A stretch of DNA of 8,537 nucleotides from an uncultured Aquincola sp. (lineage in GTDB: Bacteria > Pseudomonadota > Gammaproteobacteria > Burkholderiales > Burkholderiaceae). Numbering within the stretch: position 1 is the first letter of the stretch; the number at the start of each line of letters is the position of its first letter. The notes beneath the pieces were generated by a model, which was not told the DNA's origin, made no database searches, and saw nothing but the letters and a program-made list of their open reading frames with translations. Position numbers and translations under genes: made by a program. Positions 1 to 6,483 of the stretch are shown here, piece by piece. The DNA lies in NCBI GenBank assembly GCA_937883885.1, contig CAKZXL010000932.1, forward strand, positions 1 through 8,537, read 5' to 3'.

Positions 1-46
1 CGCAGCGAGTTGGACCGCGGGCCACCCGCCCGAGTAGCGCAGGGCA

Positions 47-65
47 GTCCGCGTGCAGCGCGGAC
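47..65. repeat. Perfect 7-bp inverted repeat (hairpin 1)
   Basis: GTCCGCG (47-53) pairs exactly with CGCGGAC (59-65) around a 5-base loop. Its right arm overlaps one of two copies of the direct repeat GGACCGCGG (12-20 and 62-70). No run of T follows, so a Rho-independent terminator is unlikely. It could be a Rho-associated 3' end of an upstream transcript, a protein-binding dyad, or chance in GC-rich DNA. Confidence 0.4.
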
Positions 66-81
66 CGCGGAAGCTAAGCCC

Positions 82-104
82 CCGGGCCCGCCCGCACGGC
101 CCGG
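82..104. repeat. Perfect 7-bp inverted repeat (hairpin 2)
   Basis: CCGGGCC (82-88) pairs exactly with GGCCCGG (98-104) around a 9-base loop. It lies 17 bases after hairpin 1 and just before the base composition shifts to AT-rich. A T-tract is absent on both strands. It may mark the end of an upstream transcription unit or be an operator-like dyad; the function is unknown. Confidence 0.35.
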
Positions 105-155
105 AGCAAACCAGCCAACAACCACCCAGGGTGTGATCGATCGCCCAGGCAAAAA

Positions 156-186
156 TTCACAACCCGATAACACAAACAGATACAGT
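156..186 (+). promoter_or_regulatory. Possible sigma-70-type promoter for the operon
   Basis: TTCACA (156-161) matches the -35 consensus TTGACA at five of six bases. TACAGT (181-186) matches TATAAT at four of six. The 19-base spacer is longer than ideal; GATACA (179-184) gives a 17-base spacer but a poorer match. The placement is sensible, in the AT-rich stretch and just upstream of a ribosome binding site. It is a weak match by eye and could easily be wrong in detail. Confidence 0.3.
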
Positions 187-200
187 CGCACATCCCTTCA

Positions 201-205
201 AAGGA
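201..205 (+). promoter_or_regulatory. Ribosome binding site of the regulator gene
   Basis: AAGGA ends seven bases before the ATG at 213, a near-ideal Shine-Dalgarno sequence and spacing. This decides the start of the regulator at 213, which also places the winged-helix domain at the very N-terminus, as usual for this family. Confidence 0.7.
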
Positions 206-212
206 CGCTTCG

Positions 213-3200
213 ATGGTCAACCCCGTGCGTTTTTCGCACTTTGAGTTGCGGCCTGTCGAGCGTGTGCTGTTGGCCCAGGGGCAGCCGGTGGTGCTGGGCT
301 CGCGTGCGTTCGATCTTTTGCGTGTGCTGGTCGACAAGGCCGGCGAGCTGGTTCGCAAGGACGAGTTGATGGATCAGGTCTGGCCCGGCCTGGTCGTGGA
401 GGAAAACAACCTCCAGGTGCAGATCTCGGCGCTGCGGCGGGCGCTGGGGGTCAAGGCCATCGCCACCATTCCTGGCCAGGGCTACCGCTTTGCGCTGCCC
501 ATCGACGCGGCACAGCCGGCTGGCGCGCTCAGCGAAGCGGGTACCGTGCCCACCGCCCGCCGCCCCACGCCCGTCGGCGTGCCGCAGCGGCGCTCGGTCA
601 CCTTGCTGGTCGCGGCGTTCGAAGGCCTGCAGCGCCTGCTGGCCCAGTCGGGCCCCGAGGCGCTGGACGAAGCGCTGGGCCTGCTGCAGCCCCGGCTGCA
701 GGCCATCGTCGAGAACCGTGGCGGCCTGCTCTCGCGGCTGGACATGATGGGCCTGGAAGCCCTGTTCGGCCTGCCCACGGCGCATGAAGACGACGTGCTG
801 CAGGCGGCCGAAGCGGCGCTGGAACTGGCGGCCCAGGTGCAGCGCGACGGCCAGCCCACCGGCGTGAGCCTGGGCCTGCGCGTGGGCCTGGCCCATGGCA
901 ACGTGGTGGCTTCACCCACGCCCACCGGCTGGCGCATTGCCGGCACATTGCCGCCGCTGGCCACCATGCTGGCCGCGGCCGTGGCGCGCCACGAGGTGGC
1001 GGTGTGTGAAGACACCCGCCGGCTGCTGTCGCCTTACTTCCAGCTGCAGCCGCTGTGGGCGGCCGGCCCCGAGGCGCCCGATGCCAGCGCCAGCGCCGCG
1101 CCGCCGCACCCCGCCCGCCTGGCGTGGCGCCTGGGCGCCCGCACCGGCGCCGACGGCCGCATCGAAGCGGCGCAGGCCCGGGGCTTCACGCCGCTGGTGG
1201 GCCGCGGCAGCGAGCTCGAAGCGCTGCGCGGCTGGCTGGACGAAGCGCTGCAGGGCAGCGGCCACGCCGTCAACGTGGTGGCCGACGCGGGCTTCGGCAA
1301 AAGCCGCCTGATGCATGAGTTTCGCCAGCGCATCGGCCCGCAGGAAGCCACGGTGCTCACCAGCCGGTGCTCGCCGCAGGGCCGCCTGGGCGCCTTCCTG
1401 CCCTTCGTGCAGCTGCTGCGCGAAGCCCTGGCGCTGGCCCGGGTGCCGCCCGCCGAGCGGGAGGCGCAGGCGGTGCAGCGCCTGCTGGCCATCGATGCCC
1501 GGCTGCAGCCCTGGCTGCCGCAGCTGCTGCACCTGCTGTCCATCCCCAGCGAAGCCCATCCGCTGCCCGCCACGCTGGAAGGCGATGCCCGCCGCCATGC
1601 GCTGGCGCAGGCGCTGGTGGCCTGCATCACGGTGTCGGCGGCCGCCACGCCGCTGGTGCTGGCCTTCGACGACTGGCACTGGGCCGATGAGGCTTCGGGC
1701 GAGGTGCTGGAGCAGCTGGTGGAGGTGGTGGCCAGCCACCGCATCCTGATCGTGGTCACCGCCCGGCCGCAGACGGCGCTGGCCTGGTCGCGCCATGTGC
1801 ATTGCAGCCAGCTGGGCCTGCGGCCGCTCAACCGGGCGCAGACCGCGCTGGTGGTGCGCAGCATGTGCCAGGCGGCCAGCGTGCCCGAGGCCATTGCCGA
1901 TGCCATCCATGCCCGCACCGAAGGCAACCCGTTTTTTGCCGAGGAGCTGTGTCGCACCCTGATGGACCTGGGCCACCTGCACCTGGCCGCCGATGGTGCG
2001 CTGGCCGCGCGGCGGCCGCTGGCGGCGGTGGAGCTGCCCAGCACCATCGAGGCGGTGATCCAGGCGCGGCTCGATCTGCTGCCGGCCGATGCCCAGGGCA
2101 TCGTGCGGCTGGCCGCCGTCATCGGCCGCGAATTCAGCCGAAGCGAGCTGCAAGCGCTGTGGCCCGCCCCCGATCAGGTGCCCGCCGCGCTGCAGCTGCT
2201 GGCCACCGCCGCCCTGGTGCAGCCCACCCGGCTGGTGCCTGAGCCGGCGTACCGCTTCCGGCATGCGCTGAGCCAGGTGGTGGCCTACGACGGCCTGCTG
2301 CAGCGCCAACGGCGAGAGCTGCATGAGCAGGTGGCCCGCCTGCTGGAGCAGCGCCATGCCGACCGCCTGGAAGACGCGCTGGAGCTGCTGGCCTACCACT
2401 ACGGCCTGGGCCTGAGCCAGGACAAGGCGGTGAGCTACGCGATGCAGGCCGGCGCCAAGGCCGCGCGCCAGGCGGCGCATGCGGTGGCCGCGCGGCACTT
2501 CGAAGCCGCCATCGACAGGCTGGAAGCAGAAGGCGACGACGCCAGCCGCGACGAGGCCGCCGCCGGCCGGCTGCTGCAGGCGCATGTGGCGCTGGGCCAT
2601 TCGCTGACCGTGCTGCACGGCTATGCCGAGCCGCGCCTGGTGCACACCTGCGAGCGGGCGCGTGCGCTGATCCGCCAGGGCGGGCCGGTGGCCCCGCGCT
2701 TTGCCGCCAGCTGGATGCTCTGGCGCCACTACTACAACCGCGCGCTGCTGCACGAGGCCGAGGCCATGGCCGACCAGCTGCTGGGCATGGCCCGAGAAGC
2801 CGACGAGCCGGCGCGGCTGCTGGCCGCCCACACCGCCCGCGGCATCGTGCTGTACCTGCAGGGCCGCTGCGTCGAATCGGCGCAGGCCCTGCAGGCTGCG
2901 CTGGCGCTGCACGATGCGGCCACCGAAGGCGCGCTGGCGCTGCAGTACGGGGCTTCGCCGGCGGTGATGGCCGGCAGCATCCTGGGCTGCGCGCTGAACG
3001 TGATGGGCGACTTCGAACGCGCCGAGCAGGCGCTGCGCCGTGCGCAAAGCCTGGCCGGTGAGCTGGCGCACCCGGGCTCGCAGGCCTTTGCCGGCTTCTA
3101 CCTCAGCGGGTTCATGCTGCTCAACGGTCTGGCCGCGCCGGCCATGGCCGAGGCACAGGCGGTGGCCGACATCGCGCGCCGGCATGAGTTTGCGCACTGG

Positions 3201-3716
3201 CTGGCGCTGTCGCGCATGAACATCGCGTTGGCCCAGCTGCCCAACCCCGCGCTGGCGGCGCAGGCGCTGGCCGATTTCAGGGCGGCCGGCGAAGCGGTGA
3301 TGGCCGCCGGCGTCGAGCTGGTGGCGGTGAGCCACCACCTGGTGCTGGCCCGCGTGAGCCTGCAGGCCGCCCGGCACGAGGCCGCGCAGGCGCACCTGCA
3401 GGCCGCCGAGGCCGCCATGTGCCAGGGCGGCATGCGTGTGTTCGAGCCGTTGCTGCTGAGCCTGCGTGCCCAGCTGCTGCTGCCCACCGACCGCGCCGCG
3501 GCCTGGCGCACCTTCAGCCAGGCGCTGGCGCTGGCCGAAGAGCGGCGCGCCGGGCTGCAGCAGGTGGACATTGCGCTGGAGCTGGCCCGCGCCTGGCGCA
3601 GCGCCGGCACCCCCGGCGAAGCGCTGCCGCTGCCCACCGCGGTGCTGGCCACCTTGCAGCGCGCAGCGCCCACCCCTTTCGTCACCCGTCTCAGGCAACT
3701 CGTGGAAGGCAGTTGA
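213..3716 (+). CDS. Winged-helix transcriptional regulator with degenerate cyclase-like, AAA ATPase and TPR-like regions
   Basis: This 1167-residue protein is probably a cytoplasmic DNA-binding regulator whose activity is gated by ATP and by ligand or protein binding. Residues about 5-96 form an OmpR/CadC-type winged helix: the recognition-helix region is about 63-79 and the wing ends in GYRF (90-93). There is no receiver domain. Residues about 126-272 align with class III adenylate/guanylate cyclase domains (RRSVTLL at the start, AHEDD at 190-194), but the metal and base-binding residues are lost (A135, M179, P248, M252). An ATPase follows: Walker A ADAGFGKS (357-364, first Gly replaced by Ala), Walker B LAFDDWHWAD (483-492), and the family motif RTEGNPFFAEEL (568-579). 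From about 700 to the end the protein is Ala/Leu-rich helical sequence consistent with TPR-like repeats, a likely ligand or protein-binding surface. It leads a tightly overlapping operon, so it may control its own transcript and the genes behind it (inference). Family assignment is firm; the signal and targets are unknown. Confidence 0.9.
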   Translation: MVNPVRFSHFELRPVERVLLAQGQPVVLGSRAFDLLRVLVDKAGELVRKDELMDQVWPGLVVEENNLQVQISALRRALGVKAIATIPGQGYRFALPIDAAQPAGALSEAGTVPTARRPTPVGVPQRRSVTLLVAAFEGLQRLLAQSGPEALDEALGLLQPRLQAIVENRGGLLSRLDMMGLEALFGLPTAHEDDVLQAAEAALELAAQVQRDGQPTGVSLGLRVGLAHGNVVASPTPTGWRIAGTLPPLATMLAAAVARHEVAVCEDTRRLLSPYFQLQPLWAAGPEAPDASASAAPPHPARLAWRLGARTGADGRIEAAQARGFTPLVGRGSELEALRGWLDEALQGSGHAVNVVADAGFGKSRLMHEFRQRIGPQEATVLTSRCSPQGRLGAFLPFVQLLREALALARVPPAEREAQAVQRLLAIDARLQPWLPQLLHLLSIPSEAHPLPATLEGDARRHALAQALVACITVSAAATPLVLAFDDWHWADEASGEVLEQLVEVVASHRILIVVTARPQTALAWSRHVHCSQLGLRPLNRAQTALVVRSMCQAASVPEAIADAIHARTEGNPFFAEELCRTLMDLGHLHLAADGALAARRPLAAVELPSTIEAVIQARLDLLPADAQGIVRLAAVIGREFSRSELQALWPAPDQVPAALQLLATAALVQPTRLVPEPAYRFRHALSQVVAYDGLLQRQRRELHEQVARLLEQRHADRLEDALELLAYHYGLGLSQDKAVSYAMQAGAKAARQAAHAVAARHFEAAIDRLEAEGDDASRDEAAAGRLLQAHVALGHSLTVLHGYAEPRLVHTCERARALIRQGGPVAPRFAASWMLWRHYYNRALLHEAEAMADQLLGMAREADEPARLLAAHTARGIVLYLQGRCVESAQALQAALALHDAATEGALALQYGASPAVMAGSILGCALNVMGDFERAEQALRRAQSLAGELAHPGSQAFAGFYLSGFMLLNGLAAPAMAEAQAVADIARRHEFAHWLALSRMNIALAQLPNPALAAQALADFRAAGEAVMAAGVELVAVSHHLVLARVSLQAARHEAAQAHLQAAEAAMCQGGMRVFEPLLLSLRAQLLLPTDRAAAWRTFSQALALAEERRAGLQQVDIALELARAWRSAGTPGEALPLPTAVLATLQRAAPTPFVTRLRQLVEGS
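3704..3709 (+). promoter_or_regulatory. Ribosome binding site of the serine hydrolase gene
   Basis: GGAAGG lies inside the last codons of the regulator, six bases before the ATG at 3716. It supports that start over the upstream in-frame ATG at 3419, which would overlap about 300 bases of the regulator gene. The stop and start form TGATG, sharing one base. Confidence 0.65.
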
Positions 3717-4969
3717 TGTCCGCGACCTCCAACCCCAACCCGCCCATCCAGGGCGACGTGGCGCCCGGCTTCGAGCCGGTGCGCGAAGCCTTTGCCCAGG
3801 CCTTTGCCCAGCATGGCGAAACCGGCGCCGCCTGCACCGTGCTGCACCGCGGCCGCACCGTGGTGCAGCTGCGCGGCGGCACCACCGATGTGGCCCAGAC
3901 CCAGCCCTGGCAGCCCGACACCCTGGTGCTGGTGTATTCGCTCACCAAGGGCATGACCGGGCTGGCGGCGGCGCTGGCCGTCTCCCGCGGGCTGTTCCGC
4001 TATGAGCAGCGGGTGGCCGAGGTGTGGCCCGAGTTCGCGGCCAACGGCAAGCAGGACGTGACCATCGGCCAGCTGCTGTCCGAGCAGGCCGGCATGGCCG
4101 CGATGGACCTGAAGCTCAGCCTGGGCAACATGGGCGACCAGAACACCCTGGCCGCCGCGCTGGCCCGCCAGGCGCCCAACTGGACGCCCGGCGACTGGGC
4201 CGGCAACCATGCCTACACCATCGGCTGGCTGGCCAGCGAGCTGATCCGCCGCACCGACCCGCAGCGCCGCACCCTGGGCCGCTTCTTCGCCGACGAGATC
4301 GCTGCGCCGCTGGGCGCCGACTTCCACATCGGGCTGCCGCCTTCGGTGCCGCGCGAGCGCATCGCACGCATCCAGGGCTTCGCGGCCTGGCGCATGCTGT
4401 TCGCGATGGACACGCTGCCGCCGCTAATGGTGCTGGGCATGTTCTGGCCCTGGTGCCTGACCTTTCGCACGCTCAACAACCCGCTGCTGCTGCAGGGGCC
4501 GGCGGCGCTGGACACGCCGGCCTGGTGGCCGATCGAGAACGGCGGCGCCGGCGGCATCGGCTCGGCCACCGCGCTGGCCACGGTCTATCACGAGTTCGCC
4601 ACCGGCGGCCGGCGGCTGGGCGTGTCGCCCGCGGTGCTCCAGGCGCTGGCCGATGCGCCGCCTGCGCCGCGCAACGGCTGGCGCGACCAGGTGCTCAAGA
4701 CCTCGCTGATGTACTCGCTGGGGCTGGAAAAGCCGTCGCCCTGGCTGCAGTTCGGCAGCTCGCCGGCGGCTTTCGGCACCTTCGCGGTGGGCGGCAGCTT
4801 TGCGTTCGGCGACCCGGCCACCGGCCTGGGCTATGCCTACGTCACACGCAAGCTGGGCCTCTACAAGTGGAACGACCCGCGCGAAAAACCCGTGCGCGAC
4901 GCGGTGATGGCCTGCGTGGCCCGTCAACCCCAGACCTGCACCACCCCCGAGATGGAGACGATGGCATGA
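3716..4969 (+). CDS. Serine hydrolase of the beta-lactamase / family VIII esterase superfamily
   Basis: The 417-residue protein has the fold signature of class C beta-lactamase-like esterases. The nucleophile motif SLTK is at 75-78 within VYSLTKG, giving Ser75 and Lys78. A stretch beginning HAYTIGWLASEL (165-176) matches the region around the family's second motif, and ENGGAGGIGSATALA (274-288) plus GGSFAFGDP (359-367) match later conserved blocks. Such enzymes usually hydrolyse carboxylic esters or amides. Two points are odd. The Tyr expected just before HA is Asn164, although Tyr167 is close, and the usual His-x-Gly before the GGS block reads T355-F356-A357. Catalysis may therefore be altered. 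Residues 234-250 are strongly hydrophobic and could form a lid or membrane contact. No signal peptide is visible, so a cytoplasmic location is likely. The gene starts at the regulator's stop (TGATG) and ends in an ATGA overlap with the phosphoesterase. Superfamily is secure; substrate and activity are not. Confidence 0.88.
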   Translation: MSATSNPNPPIQGDVAPGFEPVREAFAQAFAQHGETGAACTVLHRGRTVVQLRGGTTDVAQTQPWQPDTLVLVYSLTKGMTGLAAALAVSRGLFRYEQRVAEVWPEFAANGKQDVTIGQLLSEQAGMAAMDLKLSLGNMGDQNTLAAALARQAPNWTPGDWAGNHAYTIGWLASELIRRTDPQRRTLGRFFADEIAAPLGADFHIGLPPSVPRERIARIQGFAAWRMLFAMDTLPPLMVLGMFWPWCLTFRTLNNPLLLQGPAALDTPAWWPIENGGAGGIGSATALATVYHEFATGGRRLGVSPAVLQALADAPPAPRNGWRDQVLKTSLMYSLGLEKPSPWLQFGSSPAAFGTFAVGGSFAFGDPATGLGYAYVTRKLGLYKWNDPREKPVRDAVMACVARQPQTCTTPEMETMA

Positions 4970-6483
4970 GTGCGCAAACCCCCGCCGTGGACGCCCAGCC
5001 GCATGCGCTGCGCTACCTCTGCCTGTCCGACCTGCACCTGGGCGCGGCCTACAGCCTGCTGACCTCCAGCGACGACAAGGACCAGCCCGACCCCAAACGG
5101 CCCAGCGCCACCCTGGTGGCCTTCGGGCAGGCGCTGCGGCAGACGGTGGCCGCGCTGCAGGCCGCCAGCCCCGGCAGCCCGCCGGTGACGCTGGTGCTGC
5201 TGGGCGACGTGCTGGACATGGGCCTGTCGCCCATGGGCGACGTGGCAGCCGCCTTCAACTGCTTCGTGCAGGCGCTGTACCCGGCCGATGGCCCGCAGCT
5301 GTTCAGCACCCAGGTGCTGTATGTGCCCGGCAACCACGACCACCACCTGTGGCGCGTGGCCCAGGACCGCCAGTACCTGGACCAGTTGGACCCGCCGGGC
5401 GACCTGCCACCGGACCTGATCGACACCACCGCGCTGTTCCCTGACAAGGAGAAGACGCCGGTGCGCAGCGAGCTGCTGACACAGCTGATGCGCCGCCAGC
5501 CGCACCTGGCCGATGCCACGGTGCGCATCGTCTACCCCAACCTGGGCCTGTTCGACGAAGCCAGCGGCCGCTGCGTGCTGATGCACCACGGCCACTACGT
5601 GGACAGCACCTATACCGTGATGTCGTCGCTCAACCAGGCGGTGTGGCAAACCCCGCCGCCCCAGGACGTGGCCACCATCGAAGGCCAGAACGGGCCCTGG
5701 GTGGACTTCCTCTGGAGCGACCTGGGCAGTGCCGGCACCACCGGCCAGAGCGCCCTCACGCTGTACGAGGTGCTGCGCGATGCCGGCGCTTCACGCACCT
5801 TCACCGAACTCGCGGGCGACCAGGCCGCGCAGCTGCTCAGCCGCACGCTGGGCATCAGCGGCCAGACGCAGACGGTGCAGGGCCTGACGGTGGAGCAGCT
5901 GCTGCGCGCGCTGATGGACGTGACCATCGGCCGCGGCGCCGAGAGCGAGCGCGACGACGACCTGCAATTGATGAGCGCCAGCGGCCGCCAGCTGCTGATC
6001 GACTACCTGGCCGGGCCGCTGAAGCGGCAGCTCGACGAGGCGCTGGCGAAGGTCTCGCCGACCGCGCCCACGCGCCTGGGCGCCACCCGCTTCATCTACG
6101 GCCACACCCACAAGCCGTTCGAGCGCGAGTTCGCGGTGCCCGGCTATCCGATGCCGGTGGCCGTCTACAACACCGGCGGCTGGGTGATCGACCAGCCCAC
6201 CATGGGCGGCACCCAGGGCGCCGCCGCGGTGCTGGTGGACGCTGCGCTCAACGTGGCTTCGCTGCGCCTGTTCCAGGACCCGGCCAACGGCCACATGAAG
6301 CCGGTGCAGGTGTCCGACGTGGGCAGCATGCGGCCGCAGCCCAACCCGCTGCGCGATGCGCTGCTGGGCGCGGTGGAAGCGCAACGCGCCGCCTGGCAGG
6401 TGTTTTCACAGGCGGCCTGTGCGGCCGCCGAGCTGCAGGCGGCCCGCCTGCTCGACCGCTTCTTCCAGCCCCAGCAATCATGA
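4966..6483 (+). CDS. Calcineurin-like metallophosphoesterase with a large insertion
   Basis: This 505-residue protein carries all the metal-binding motifs of calcineurin-like phosphoesterases, in order: DLHLG (22-26, Asp22 and His24), GDVLD (80-84, Asp81), GNHDH (122-126, Asn123 and His124), HHGH (207-210) and GHTH (379-382). It should bind two metal ions and cleave a phosphomonoester or phosphodiester. The spacing of about 170 residues between the fourth and fifth motifs is far greater than in compact members and suggests a mostly helical cap (about 211-375) shaping substrate access. There is no signal peptide or clear membrane segment. The start at 4966 is preceded by GGAG (4954-4957) at good spacing and overlaps the previous stop as ATGA. 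The end overlaps the flavoprotein start in the same way, so the protein is probably made together with it. The C-terminus (about 465-500) looks like an Ala-rich helix. The substrate cannot be told: nucleotide, phospholipid headgroup and isoprenoid phosphate are all possible. Confidence 0.9.
   Translation: MSAQTPAVDAQPHALRYLCLSDLHLGAAYSLLTSSDDKDQPDPKRPSATLVAFGQALRQTVAALQAASPGSPPVTLVLLGDVLDMGLSPMGDVAAAFNCFVQALYPADGPQLFSTQVLYVPGNHDHHLWRVAQDRQYLDQLDPPGDLPPDLIDTTALFPDKEKTPVRSELLTQLMRRQPHLADATVRIVYPNLGLFDEASGRCVLMHHGHYVDSTYTVMSSLNQAVWQTPPPQDVATIEGQNGPWVDFLWSDLGSAGTTGQSALTLYEVLRDAGASRTFTELAGDQAAQLLSRTLGISGQTQTVQGLTVEQLLRALMDVTIGRGAESERDDDLQLMSASGRQLLIDYLAGPLKRQLDEALAKVSPTAPTRLGATRFIYGHTHKPFEREFAVPGYPMPVAVYNTGGWVIDQPTMGGTQGAAAVLVDAALNVASLRLFQDPANGHMKPVQVSDVGSMRPQPNPLRDALLGAVEAQRAAWQVFSQAACAAAELQAARLLDRFFQPQQS

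Larger units (their letters stand above)
1..212. other. Non-coding leader upstream of the operon
   Basis: No convincing gene lies here. One forward frame is open from the left edge to a TAA at 75-77 and could be the tail of an upstream gene, but the predicted residues resemble nothing I recognise. The left half (1-105) is GC-rich and carries short inverted repeats. The right half (about 106-212) is visibly more AT-rich than the rest of the window, as expected of a promoter and 5' untranslated region. It also contains the palindrome GATCGATC at 135-142, flanked by two copies of CCCAGG (125-130 and 144-149). No T-tract follows the hairpins, so they are not classical intrinsic terminators. Confidence 0.6.

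Noticed and set aside
195..204. Short dyad CCTT-CA-AAGG over the ribosome binding site of the regulator
   Set aside because: Only four base pairs with a two-base loop; too short to fold or to claim as a regulatory element.
10..369. A plus-strand frame of 119 codons covering the leader
   Set aside because: It has no ribosome binding site and low-complexity composition in its first part, and it overlaps the well-supported regulator start in another frame.
912..3698. A very long open frame on the minus strand (928 codons) antisense to the regulator
   Set aside because: It is a by-product of very high third-position GC opposite a real gene. Its product is rich in Gly, Gln, Arg and His without domain motifs, while the plus-strand frame shows clear winged-helix and ATPase motifs.
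3419..3715. An upstream in-frame ATG that would lengthen the serine hydrolase by 99 residues
   Set aside because: It would lie wholly inside the regulator gene, and the added residues are unstructured Arg/Ala-rich shadow sequence. The ATG at 3716 has a good ribosome binding site and a coupled stop-start junction.
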